Origin: Chitinophagaceae bacterium
GTDB lineage: Bacteria; Bacteroidota; Bacteroidia; Chitinophagales; Chitinophagaceae
NCBI GenBank assembly: GCA_014379965.1
Contig: JACMKU010000084.1
Span: 1-64,000, forward strand
Reading direction: 5' to 3'
DNA: 64,000 nucleotides
A model generated the notes under the pieces. It was not told where the DNA came from, made no database searches, and saw only the letters and a list, made by a program, of their open reading frames with translations. The translations under genes and the position numbers were made by a program. This document shows positions 7,237 through 17,200 of this stretch, piece by piece (positions within the stretch are counted from its first letter, which is position 1; each line of letters starts with the position of its first letter).

Positions 7237-10035
7237 CATCCGAATCCCATTTCCCGCATTCAACCCGGTCTTGCTCAGGCTGTAGGTAAATGTCAGCATG
7301 AAAAACCTACGCAGGGTATTTGTGCGGCTATCTTCTATGTAGTTCTGATTGGTAGTTCGGCTTATCCCCACGTTCTCATTGAGCATGTCATACGCGCTCA
7401 ACTTGATTTCTCCCCTTTTATAATTAAGGAACTGCTTGCTCAGGCTTGCATTCCAAAGGGGAACGCGGTTATTGAAGCCTGCCGCACGTTGTGTATTAAT
7501 GGTATAGGTGAAATCTGTAGAGAAGAAGAATTGCTTGGGCAATTGCCAGTCTATTGATGAACTGTATTCCTGGGAGAGGTATACATTGTTATTGTTCGAA
7601 GCCAGGGAATAGCGCGTCCTGTTATAATTTACGTTCGCACCAACCGCAACATTTACCTTGTCATTGGGATTCATATCAAGCCTCAACTCGGGGCCGGCTG
7701 TCAGTGTAGTGATGTCGTTCGCCTGCTTGTTGAGAAACTGTTTCGTCTTGAAGAAACCCGTACGGCTTCCAACCTCTATCGTACCTTTTAAGAATCGGAC
7801 TGGCATGCTATAGTTGATACTGCTGTTCAGATTGTACACACCATCCACATTCACTGGCATCGAATACCGCACGCCCGTCTGCAGATCCAGCGAGTCATAA
7901 CTCACTATTTTATTCTTAGTCGCCTGGGCCGTCAGGTACAGGAAGAGGTTTTTATTCTTGTAAGGACTTACCATATTTAAATTGATCTGCATGTTGTGAG
8001 AATATTCCTGCTGCAAGTCTGGGTTTCCCTGTCTTATATTAAGCGGATTCGTCAAATCCGGCACCGGCTGCAGTTGGGACATGCTAGGCTGATTTGTGCT
8101 CGCTCCATAATTGAATGAAAAACTTTTGTACCGGGAAATATTATACTTGAAGCTGGCATTTGGGAGTAAATTTCTAAAGGTCTTCGAGATGAGCGAATCC
8201 TTTACACCGCTAATGACCTTCCCTTCTAGTTCTGCCTGTTGCCAGTTCATTCCCATCGAGTAACTATACTTCTTTTTCTGCGTTCGCATTCGGATGCCAG
8301 CATTTGTAAAGCCATAGGTGTTTTCGAAATCGTTCGTTTGAACGTTGTTGACCATATCATACTTGCCAGACAACCGGTTAAAGTCATAAGTGATCTGCTC
8401 CGCCTTATTAATTGTATTAGTTCTCCCCACGCTGAATTCCAAGAGCGATTTTTTCAGGAAAGGCTCCGTATACACGGCGCGTGCATTGTAGCCTCGAAGG
8501 CTCCCATTGCTTTCGTTACGCTGGTTGACTGTATCCCGCCGTGATAGTATTCCATTGGTGAAAAAATTGGTCACCGAATTCAGGCGTCCATCTCCATCAC
8601 TCTCGTTAAGACTTGTCTGCAGTGACAACGAAAAAGTTCTTCCTTTGCGGCTGAATTTCTTGCGGAAGATGATGTCATTTTTGAAATTGAATCCCACGTT
8701 CGAGGTAAGGTTTTGGCTATTTCCTTCATTGATCATGGACTGGTCGGCCTTCCTGGTATTAAAATCCGAAGCAGCATCTGTCCTGCTACGCTGATAGCTA
8801 AATGCTGGAGTAATGCGAATTGAATGCATCGAGTCTATCTGGATTAGTGAATTGAAGTTGAACCGGTGTGAGTTGTTCAGGTTATCGGAAAAGGAGTTTT
8901 GGTTATAGAAAGTATTGGTTCCACCAGGAATGATATTCTCTCGGTTAACATGTCTTTCGATATTTGGGTTATATCGATTGAAAAAATAATTACTTTGGAA
9001 ATCCACCTTGCTTCCAATGATGTTATTGTAGTTCAATCCTCCACCCCATGCCGTAGTGATACCGTTTCGATTCCCGCCCAATCCCATCGCCGCCGCATCG
9101 TCAGCCGATATATTGATGTTCATGTTACCACCACCCCCCCGCTGCATTCGGCCCAGTTCTCCTGTGAAACTCAATATATCCATGAAGGTGAAGCCCTCCG
9201 CGTTTGTATTATTGGCCATCCCGATGGCGGACATCTGTCTTGCTCCCTTAAAAGAATTCACGTTGAACTTCCCTTCATAGCGTTCCTTATTCCCCGCACC
9301 TGCCGTTACTTTCCCGAATACACCTTTCTTCTTATCCTTCTTCAGCTTGAGGTTGATGGTTTTCTCATAATTTCCATCTTCAAATCCGGTTAGCTGGGCC
9401 TGGTCACTTTGTTTATCGTATACCTGTACCTTATCAATAGCATCCGCCGGCAAATTCCTTGTGGCGACCTTGGGATCGTTTCCGAAAAATTCTTTGCCAT
9501 CTACCAACACGCGGCTTACTTTCTCTCCCTGCGCCTTTACAGTTCCATCCTTTTCCACCTTCACGCCGGGTAGTTTCTTCAACAATTGTTCTACACTGGC
9601 ATTTGGCTGTACCTTGAAGGAACCGGCATTGTACTGGACCGTATCGCCTACCATAGTCACCGGTGGCGCTTCATTGGAAACTACCACCTCTTCCAGCACC
9701 TTGTTCTTATCATTCATCGTCACCTGGCCCAAATCCGAAAGCTTGTTTCCGTCACTGATAGTCACCAACTTATTATTATTATGGTAACCTACGTGGGTAA
9801 TGAGGACGCGATACTCGCCATTGGGCACGCCAGCGAGCTCAAAACGACCGGTATTGTCAGTCATGGTGAAGGAGACTAGTGAAGAATCATTCTTTTCAAC
9901 TAAGGTGATGGTGGCGCCGGCAACCGGCAGACGCGATAGCGTGTCGTAAGCAATTCCCTTTATATTTCCGTTGCGCTGGGCTAATACGGGCAGGACAAAT
10001 CCAAGCAGAACAATTGAAAGACAAATTTTTCTCAT
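7225..10035 (-). CDS. TonB-receptor-like outer-membrane beta-barrel protein (PF14905 type), paralogue 1
   Basis: A 936-residue outer-membrane protein. In order: signal peptide (1-19), a carboxypeptidase-regulatory-like beta-sandwich (about 22-105, starting GNIKGIAYDTLSRLPVAGA), a plug-like region (about 118-225, with VDGKEFFGNDPKVATRNLPA) and a long C-terminal barrel ending in FFMLTFTYSLSK. A Gly/Met/Asn-rich loop (about 295-325, RGGGGNMNIN) sits early in the barrel. The class is thought to import or export an unknown substrate; no TonB box is obvious. A paralogue is encoded at 11147-14002. No SusD partner is present, so polysaccharide uptake is unlikely on this evidence. Confidence 0.92.
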   Translation of the reverse strand: MRKICLSIVLLGFVLPVLAQRNGNIKGIAYDTLSRLPVAGATITLVEKNDSSLVSFTMTDNTGRFELAGVPNGEYRVLITHVGYHNNNKLVTISDGNKLSDLGQVTMNDKNKVLEEVVVSNEAPPVTMVGDTVQYNAGSFKVQPNASVEQLLKKLPGVKVEKDGTVKAQGEKVSRVLVDGKEFFGNDPKVATRNLPADAIDKVQVYDKQSDQAQLTGFEDGNYEKTINLKLKKDKKKGVFGKVTAGAGNKERYEGKFNVNSFKGARQMSAIGMANNTNAEGFTFMDILSFTGELGRMQRGGGGNMNINISADDAAAMGLGGNRNGITTAWGGGLNYNNIIGSKVDFQSNYFFNRYNPNIERHVNRENIIPGGTNTFYNQNSFSDNLNNSHRFNFNSLIQIDSMHSIRITPAFSYQRSRTDAASDFNTRKADQSMINEGNSQNLTSNVGFNFKNDIIFRKKFSRKGRTFSLSLQTSLNESDGDGRLNSVTNFFTNGILSRRDTVNQRNESNGSLRGYNARAVYTEPFLKKSLLEFSVGRTNTINKAEQITYDFNRLSGKYDMVNNVQTNDFENTYGFTNAGIRMRTQKKKYSYSMGMNWQQAELEGKVISGVKDSLISKTFRNLLPNASFKYNISRYKSFSFNYGASTNQPSMSQLQPVPDLTNPLNIRQGNPDLQQEYSHNMQINLNMVSPYKNKNLFLYLTAQATKNKIVSYDSLDLQTGVRYSMPVNVDGVYNLNSSINYSMPVRFLKGTIEVGSRTGFFKTKQFLNKQANDITTLTAGPELRLDMNPNDKVNVAVGANVNYNRTRYSLASNNNNVYLSQEYSSSIDWQLPKQFFFSTDFTYTINTQRAAGFNNRVPLWNASLSKQFLNYKRGEIKLSAYDMLNENVGISRTTNQNYIEDSRTNTLRRFFMLTFTYSLSKTGLNAGNGIRMISR

Positions 10036-10121
10036 AGCTAATTATTTCTGCTACGAAAATATTCCTAGATCTCCGCAAAGCGGGTTAATCAGTCTTTCAA
10101 TAAGGTTAATGAAGGTTAATA

Positions 10122-10250
10122 AGTGAGTGGTCAGTGGTGAGCAGTGAGTAACCCCGTAAATTGTGGGTCGCGGCAAGATTCGCAATCACGAATGGGTAAC
10201 GAAACGGCCAATCACAGGCACCACTGACCACTGACCACTCACCATTCACT
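10122..10250. repeat. Hairpin element E4, word family GTGAGTGGTCA
   Basis: Left arm 10122-10152 (GTGAGTGGTCAGTGGTGAGC) and right arm 10219-10250 are complementary, with a loop beginning ACCCCGTAAATTG. The stop codon of the gene ending at 10246 is part of the right arm. Confidence 0.88.
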
Positions 10251-10815
10251 CTATGACTTCCCCTCTTTCCTCATCCTCCCTCTCACGGTCGTAGATCAAT
10301 AGTTTCACCTTCCAATCCATTTGCTCGGCCTCGAGTACTAACTCGACTCTGAGTTTAGATACCGCAGGGTCGGAAGGATCAAGGTAGAACAATACACTGC
10401 TGAACTTCTTCTCCTCTACCGGCGTATCATAGACACCTTTTAGACGCATTGATCGTATAGCGAGCTGGTTGATCTGTCCAAAAAGGGACTTGAACTTTTT
10501 CTTTGCATCTTCGAAACTCTCGGTAGTCAACATCACGGCCTGCCAGCTCGCAGCCTTCTTCTTACCAGTATAGCGCGTGATGCTGCATTCCTCAGCACCA
10601 TTTACTTTGAAGTTGCAGGTGTAGTCTGCCGATTGAGGATTCTGCATGATCAGTTCACCTAGGAGATGATCAAAATGGCTGGGGTAATCTTCAATAACTT
10701 TCTTTAGATCGTTGACTATGCTGGTGGCTGGGGTGATTCTGAGCTGGGCGAAGAGAGGACTTTGCTGGAAGAAAAGAATAGTAAAAAGCACAAGTAGTTT
10801 TACGAAAGGTTTCAT
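10246..10815 (-). CDS. Secreted protein of unknown function (189 aa)
   Basis: The ATG at 10815 begins a clean signal peptide (KPFVKLLVLFTILFFQQSPLFAQ); an in-frame ATG at 10851 would put an extra 12 residues before it. The mature part (about 165 residues) is mixed alpha/beta in look, with two cysteines close together (YTCNFKVNGAEECS) and an acidic C-terminal tail (DREREDEERGEVIE). It lies between the two large barrel genes on the same strand, with about 210 nt to the next gene and a hairpin element in that gap. I recognise no family. A periplasmic partner of the barrel proteins is possible but unsupported beyond position. Confidence 0.75.
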   Translation of the reverse strand: MKPFVKLLVLFTILFFQQSPLFAQLRITPATSIVNDLKKVIEDYPSHFDHLLGELIMQNPQSADYTCNFKVNGAEECSITRYTGKKKAASWQAVMLTTESFEDAKKKFKSLFGQINQLAIRSMRLKGVYDTPVEEKKFSSVLFYLDPSDPAVSKLRVELVLEAEQMDWKVKLLIYDREREDEERGEVIE

Positions 10816-10926
10816 CAGTTTTGGATTTAACGATTTAGAAATCAGTCGCAATATTATGAAATCTTAAAGTTATTATATACTTTGACTACGAATATTTCGT
10901 TATCCACTAAATAAAACATCCTGATT

Positions 10927-11085
10927 ATGAAAAACAAACATATCGTTCTTGCTCATGAACAAGCAAAGATCTACCACAACTATTACAAGCCTTCGCTGAA
11001 CATCGTTCGTCTACTCAAATCTGTTTTGTGTGTATTTATCTCCGGTTCATCTCCGGCAGCAGGTAATACTTTGAGAAGAAAGTAA
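10927..11085 (+). CDS. Possible 52-aa small protein (or leader of a small RNA)
   Basis: An open frame MKNKHIVLAHEQAKIYHNYY... ending NTLRRK, with one moderately hydrophobic stretch (VLCVFISGSS). It has no recognised family. What supports it as a transcription unit is the strong + strand terminator 27 nt after its stop (11113-11148), which serves no other gene, and the fact that both neighbours are on the minus strand. A TATACTTTG sequence at 10876-10884 is close to, but not exactly, the -7 consensus. It may equally be a non-coding RNA. Confidence 0.4.
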   Translation: MKNKHIVLAHEQAKIYHNYYKPSLNIVRLLKSVLCVFISGSSPAAGNTLRRK

Positions 11086-11112
11086 TTTTTTTACTAACCC
11101 CTGATCAATACT

Positions 11113-11148
11113 AAAACGTTTTCGCTGTGCGGGAACGTTTTTATTTTT
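11113..11148 (+). terminator. Strong intrinsic terminator
   Basis: A stem of about 13 bp (AAAACGTTTTCGC with GCGGGAACGTTTT, including G-T pairs) around loop TGT, followed by TTATTTTT. It points in the + direction, away from the convergent receptor gene. Confidence 0.75.
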
Positions 11149-14002
11149 AGTTCACCCTTGCGTCCTGCAACCTGCGTTCGATATTACGTGGCATCATTGG
11201 CATCTGCGGACCGGTACTCTTTCCACCTGTGCGATTGAGGTTGAATAACAGGCTTACCATGAAATAGCGCTGTAGCACCATGCTCCTTGTATCCTGAATA
11301 TAATTGTCCGTCACAGTACGAGTTATGCTCTGATTTTGATTGAGAATGTCATTCACGGAAAGCCTCACTTCTCCATTCTTCTTCTTGAATAGCTGCTTCT
11401 TCAAACTCGCATTCCAAAGAGGAATATTCAAGTTGTAGCCATCAGCCCTTCCAGTATTGCGATAATAATCAAAGTCTGAACTGATGATGAAATTCTTTGG
11501 AAATGTATATGAGAAGTCCAACGAATAGGTTTGAGTGAAGTAATCCTCGTTGAGGTTTGTACCCATCGAAGAGTTGACCTTGCTGTAGGCAATATTGAAC
11601 CTTGCGCCCACGTCAAATTTCTCTTTATTAATATTAACACCCGCTCCCTGGGCCGCAGTCAGAGTATTCGTATTGTTTTTTGAATTCTGCACCAGGCTTA
11701 CGTCACGCGTGTAAGATAAGTTATGGTTGAAATTAATGCTCGATCCCTTCATCTTTGCACTCTTGAATGGCAATCCCAAAGTAAGGAATGCAGAACCCCT
11801 GAAGTAACCATTGATGTTTGTATAGGTAGTCCGCTGAACCGGCCCTAAGGTCGTAATATCGTTTACAATCTTGTTGCTAATGGAGCTGAAGTTCAGATTT
11901 GCGGATACGTAGCGAAAGGTGAGAATATTGAATGTATTATAATTCAGGTTAAAGCTGTGATTGAATTCCTGCTTCAGGCTTGGATTTCCAATGCGAATGT
12001 TGAAGGTGTCGGTTACATCAGGAACATTCTGCAACTGGTAGATAGAAGGTTGATTGGTGCGGCCATTATAACTGAATCGCAAGTTTTTGTTCCTACTGGG
12101 TGTATAGTTGAAATTCGCAGTTGGAAAGAAATTCGTATAGTTCGCCTTCGTAATGGAGTCCTTCGATGTCAGCGCCTGGTAACTCTTGCTTTCCAGTTGC
12201 GACTGCTGCATTCCTATCCCTAGCTGATAGTTGTACTTCTTGTTCTGCACCCGGAAATTCGCTCCAATCCTGTGCGCCTTAAAGGTGTTCTCAAATTCGT
12301 TGGTCAGCGACAGGTTGGGATCATCGTACTTAGCAGACAAGGGATCGAAATTGTAGGTGGTCTTGTTAGATGAATTATTGTTAAGCGAGTAAGCGTAGTT
12401 GAACTCGATAATTTTGTTAAGTCCGATCGGCTCCGTGTAGGAACTGCTTAAAACATTATTGTGAGTGTTCGTCGTCTGATTGCTTTGTTGATTCTGCCGA
12501 ATTTGACGGTTCACAGATCCGGTCTTGCTGAAATAATCACTATTGGTAATGCTGAAACTGCTACTCTCGCTCTGACCGAAGGTATTCGACCATCCTAGAG
12601 TGAAGGTCCTGCCAGGTTTCTTGAATTTTCTGCGATATAGCAGGTTATTGTTCCAGTTGATCCCATCTCTTTCATTAGAATTAACGCGGTTACCCACTAG
12701 ACCCTGGTAATCAAATCCAGGTATTGTAACCCTGGTGGAAGACGTATCCCTGCTATATGACTCTGAATGCTGTACAGTAATCCCAGGAGTGAACAGTATT
12801 GAATTCATAGAATCGAGTTGCGCCTCTATCCTGAAATTAAAGCGATGGTTCTGGTTATTGCTCGTTGAGCGGGAACTTCTGTCGAGATAGGCGATTGAAT
12901 CGGAGAATGAACTTTTGCGAAATGTACTTTGCTCCTGTTGGTTGTCGGTATTGGAGAAAAAATAACTGCCGCTAACTTTGATCTTGTTTGTCCACTCGTC
13001 GGCATAGTTGAGTCCTGCGGAAATTGATTTCAGAATTCCAGTATTGCCACCGCCTCCGCCAAATCCACCGAAGCCGCCCAAGCCACCCATTTGCATTCCA
13101 CCACCACCACCGCCCCTGGCCCCGCCCATGGAACTAATGACATCAGAAAATGAAAATCCTTGCTTGTTGATATTGTTAGCATTAAATAAGAGAGATACAC
13201 GTTGGCTGCCTCTGAATTTGTTGATGCTGAGATTGCCTTCGAATCGCCCCTTGTCACCCACACTTAGCATCGACCTTCCAAAATATCCCTTGTTCCTGTC
13301 CTTCTTGAGTTTAATGTTCATCGTCTTGCTACGACTACCGTCATCGATCTTAGTGAACTTAGCCTGGTCGCTCATATCGTCGAATACCTGTATGCTCTCG
13401 ACCATGTCTGCCGTTAGGTTCTTGGTGGCAAGCTTCGGGTCGTTGGCAAAAAATTCCTTCCCATCGACATATATCTTCTGAACCTGCTCGCCCTGTGCCT
13501 TTACCGTTCCTTCTTTATCCACCTCCACTCCCGGGAGCTTCTTCAATAGATCTTCGACCGTGGCATTGGGAGGTGTTTTAAAACCGCTCGCATTGAACTG
13601 TACCGTGTCGCCCTTGACTACGATCGGCGCTTCACTTGTGACGGTGACGCCTCCAAGCGTCTTATAATCTTTGGGTGGTGTCAGTGAGCCCAGGTCTATC
13701 TGTTTCTTCTCGGCGGTGATCGTAACAGATTTTCTCATTGGCTCAAATGCCTGGTGAGAAATGACGAGGTCATACGTGCCTAGTTCGAGACCCTTGATAG
13801 TGAAAATGCCTTCTTTATTACTGAGAGTAAATGTGATAAGTGAAGAATCCTTTGCGTTGATAACCGAAACCGTAGCGTCTGAGATGGTCAACTTGCTGGC
13901 AGTATCCACCAATTTCCCAGCAATGGTTCCGTCTGTCTTCTGCGCCATGACAGTACAGGATGCCAACAGGTGAAAAACAACCAGTCCGATGACCTTTCTC
14001 AT
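11147..14002 (-). CDS. TonB-receptor-like outer-membrane beta-barrel protein (PF14905 type), paralogue 2
   Basis: A 951-residue paralogue of the 7225-10035 product with the same order: signal peptide (1-20), regulatory-like sandwich (about 25-108), plug-like region (VDGKEFFANDPKLATKNLTA, about 168-187) and C-terminal barrel. The equivalent of the glycine loop is more extreme here, about 30 residues of Gly with Met and Phe (GGFGGFGGGGG) around residue 300. The C-terminus extends past the last strand with a basic tail (RNIERRLQDARVN). Substrate unknown. The two copies suggest an old tandem duplication with the 189-residue secreted protein between them. Confidence 0.92.
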   Translation of the reverse strand: MRKVIGLVVFHLLASCTVMAQKTDGTIAGKLVDTASKLTISDATVSVINAKDSSLITFTLSNKEGIFTIKGLELGTYDLVISHQAFEPMRKSVTITAEKKQIDLGSLTPPKDYKTLGGVTVTSEAPIVVKGDTVQFNASGFKTPPNATVEDLLKKLPGVEVDKEGTVKAQGEQVQKIYVDGKEFFANDPKLATKNLTADMVESIQVFDDMSDQAKFTKIDDGSRSKTMNIKLKKDRNKGYFGRSMLSVGDKGRFEGNLSINKFRGSQRVSLLFNANNINKQGFSFSDVISSMGGARGGGGGGMQMGGLGGFGGFGGGGGNTGILKSISAGLNYADEWTNKIKVSGSYFFSNTDNQQEQSTFRKSSFSDSIAYLDRSSRSTSNNQNHRFNFRIEAQLDSMNSILFTPGITVQHSESYSRDTSSTRVTIPGFDYQGLVGNRVNSNERDGINWNNNLLYRRKFKKPGRTFTLGWSNTFGQSESSSFSITNSDYFSKTGSVNRQIRQNQQSNQTTNTHNNVLSSSYTEPIGLNKIIEFNYAYSLNNNSSNKTTYNFDPLSAKYDDPNLSLTNEFENTFKAHRIGANFRVQNKKYNYQLGIGMQQSQLESKSYQALTSKDSITKANYTNFFPTANFNYTPSRNKNLRFSYNGRTNQPSIYQLQNVPDVTDTFNIRIGNPSLKQEFNHSFNLNYNTFNILTFRYVSANLNFSSISNKIVNDITTLGPVQRTTYTNINGYFRGSAFLTLGLPFKSAKMKGSSINFNHNLSYTRDVSLVQNSKNNTNTLTAAQGAGVNINKEKFDVGARFNIAYSKVNSSMGTNLNEDYFTQTYSLDFSYTFPKNFIISSDFDYYRNTGRADGYNLNIPLWNASLKKQLFKKKNGEVRLSVNDILNQNQSITRTVTDNYIQDTRSMVLQRYFMVSLLFNLNRTGGKSTGPQMPMMPRNIERRLQDARVN

Positions 14003-14102
14003 AAGTGTAAGTATGTATTCGAATTTAGACGTAATGCGTGAGAATTACCAGCGTACTAACGTTAAAATGCGGGGAAAATTGGTTGATTGGAATGGAAAAG
14101 TA

Positions 14103-14228
14103 GTTGAGTGGGTTGAATGTGTTGAATGGGTTGATTAAGTTGATTGAGTTGGCAAGGATCGAACCCCCATAGATGGCATACCTAATCAACTTATTCAACC
14201 CATTCAACCCACTCAACCCATTCAACTA
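14103..14228. repeat. Hairpin element E5, word family GTTGAATGGGTTGA
   Basis: Left arm 14103-14150 (GTTGAGTGGGTTGAATGTG...) and right arm 14181-14228 (AATCAACTTATTCAACCCAT...). The loop holds GGATCGAACCCCC. The SNF2 gene's stop (14226-14228) is in the right arm. Confidence 0.9.
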
Positions 14229-17200
14229 ACTAAACAAGTACTCAACATCCTCCTTCGTCAACGATTTCACAAAGCCGGAATCATCCGAGATGAGCTCCCT
14301 GGCGAGGATGCGCTTCTTCTCCTGAAGTTGCAGAATCTTATCTTCGATCGTATCCTTGCAAATCATGCGGTAGGCAAAAATGTTCTTTGTTTGTCCAATA
14401 CGGTGAGTACGGTCAATTGCCTGCTGCTCAACAGCAGGGTTCCACCATGGATCGACTATGTAGACATAATCGGCAGCCGTGAGGTTCAAACCGACTCCAC
14501 CTGCCTTCAGTGAAATAAGGAACACGCGCACCTCGTGATCATTCTGGAAACTCTGAATCGCCTTTTCCCTGTCTGGAGCAGATGTGCTGCCGTCGAAGTA
14601 CTCATACTTTATTCCCAGCTCTTCGAGTTTTGCCCTGATCAGTGCAAGCATTCCGAGGAACTGCGAGAACACCAGGGCCTTGTGATCGCCAATGTTTTCC
14701 ACGATCTCCCTCGCCAACTCGTCAAGTTTGATGGAGTGATTCTCAAACTTCTCCTCCTCGTTGAGGATAGCAGGCGAATCACAGATCTGCCTGAGCTTCA
14801 TCAGACCCTGTAGGATCGTGAGCTGCGAACGATGGATACCCTGCTCCTGGATGGTACCGAGGATCTTATCGCGGAAGTCATTGCGATAGGCATCATATAT
14901 CTTCCTCTGCTCGTCTTCCATTTCACACCAAAGGATCATTTCCTGCTTCTCGGGCAAGTCCTTTGCAACCTGTTCCTTCGTGCGACGGAGTATGAAGGGA
15001 TATAATATTTTCCGGAGGTGGTCTTTACGGTCTGCCTCTCCAAATTTGTCGATAGGAATGGCGAACTCCTGGCGAAAAAATTCCATAGTGCCAAGCATTC
15101 CTGGATTCAGGAAATTCATTTGGGCGAAGATGTCGAACGTATTGTTCTGCAGTGGCGTACCACTCATACACAACCTGTTTTTCGCATTGAGCAGCCCTGC
15201 CGCCTTGGTTACTTTGCTGGATGGATTCTTGATCGCCTGAGATTCATCCAGGATCACATAATCGAAGTCAACGCTCATCAACAACTTGATGTCGCTTCGC
15301 AAAGTACCATAGGTCGTGATCGTGACATCGTGATCAACGATCTCTTCCTTCACTCGTGTGCGCACGGGACCATGATGAATGCGATAGGTGAGCTTAGGTG
15401 TGAATTTTTTTATTTCATTCTCCCAGTTATATATCAGGGTTGTCGGGCACACAACAAGCGCCTTCAATCTTCCGTGTTCACTTCTAAAATGATCGAGGAA
15501 TGAGAGCGCCTGTACGGTCTTACCTAGACCCATGTCGTCAGCAAGAATTCCACCCCATTTGATATCGCTTAGATAATTGAGCCATTGATACCCCGCGACC
15601 TGGTAAGGTCGTAGGATCGTCTTAAGGTGATGAGGTGGGTCGATCTCCTTGATCTTATTGAACTGGCGGAGATTCTCATACTTCTCTTCAAGTTGGACTA
15701 CGAGTTCCTCTTCATCTCTCGTCTCGTACAATTCATCGACTACGCTAAGGTGGTACCTGGAGAGTTTTAAATTGTTGCTGTTACCCTCGCCTACGCGAAA
15801 CAATAATGAATATTTCTTTAGCCACTCCTCTGGCAGGATACCTAAAGTGCCGTCATTCAATTGCACGAACTGTTGCTTGTTGGCTAACGCTCGCTTGACC
15901 TCGGCAACGGTTACTTTCTGTTCGCCGAAGAATATATCGACCTTGGCATCGAACCAATCCGTATTGCTACTGATGAAAATCTTGGTTTGCGGCTTCGCGG
16001 TGTTGAAGCGGAAATTTTTGAGGGCCTCAAACCCGAAGACTGGCGTTTTCATATCCTTCATCGCATCCACGAAGAGGAAGAACCAGTTATTTTTGAGAAC
16101 GTCAGTCCCCTTCAATGCAAGAGAACCAGTGTCCTCGTTGACGATGAAATTGGAATGAAGATTTTGCAGCTTATCTACAAATGCTTTCTCCGCTTCCCTA
16201 TTACGATGAACGATCATCACCTTGTCGCCCTGTGGTACTACTATTTCATTGCGATCTTTCGTACGAGTCTCAAACCCCTTGTAGGAAAAAGAAGGCTGGA
16301 ACACCAGGTAGTCTCCCTTCTCAATAAGGAACAGTTTCACCTCCGGCTCACCGGACTTAATCTCCTGCACCAGCGATTTATCAAAATCTACTTTATGTTC
16401 TTTGGTAAGCGGCAGAACAAAATTATTCAGGCTCTTATTCCATTCATCGGACGGGACGGACATCTTACCCGTCTCGAGAAATTTCTCAACCAGGTGGATC
16501 ACCTCGTTGCTCTTCCACAAGTGAAGTTGGTGATTGTACAGGAAGAATAAAGGCCCGGGACTTTCATTGTCCTCGAGATCATATTCCATGCTTCCGATCT
16601 TCACCCGGCAGGAAATGGTATAGTGCGAATTCTTTCTTATATGAAAATGCGGCTTGGCCTCTTCCGTTGCCAGTTGCAACATTTCGAGGTTCGTGGTCTT
16701 GAATGTCTTTCCTTCCGGGAGAAGAAACACCATCCTATTTTCAGCAGCGTCGGTAAAGACCTTCTTTAGCTTGGGCAACAGGTACTCGGCCATCAGCTCC
16801 TTCGTTTCCTCCGGGAGGTCATCCTCTTCATGATGAATGATGTTTTCCCATATGCCTGAGAACGGTGAATTGCGGCTAATGTATTTGTTGATCTCGGTCT
16901 CCTGCAGCTTTCGTAGGGAAGTCAACAGCTGCTTATCCTCTTCTGATAATTTATCCGTCTCAACATAGCGGCTGATATCGAGCTTCTCGGCTTTACCAAC
17001 AAAGCCATCGTTGTTCTCGTTCGGTTCTCCAAGTATGACTTCAATCGTAAACTGGGGATACGTTTTTTTATTGAAATTGAAAACGATGCCCAACTTGTGG
17101 GAAGGCTTGATGACTTCATCCTCTAGCACTTCAGGCTGTTGCTCCTCCGCTTTCTGTTGCGGTATCACAACGGGCTTGACATACGAATTGCTTGGACTCA

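Noticed and set aside
13008-13481. Open frame of 157 codons rich in Pro on the plus strand
   Set aside because: It is the mirror of the glycine-rich loop of the receptor gene and covers a confidently coding region.
14150-14185. tRNA-like T-arm sequence (GGGGGTTCGATCC on the minus strand) in the loop of E5
   Set aside because: The expected stem partners do not pair, there is no anticodon arm or acceptor stem, and TTCGA recurs in loops of other elements.
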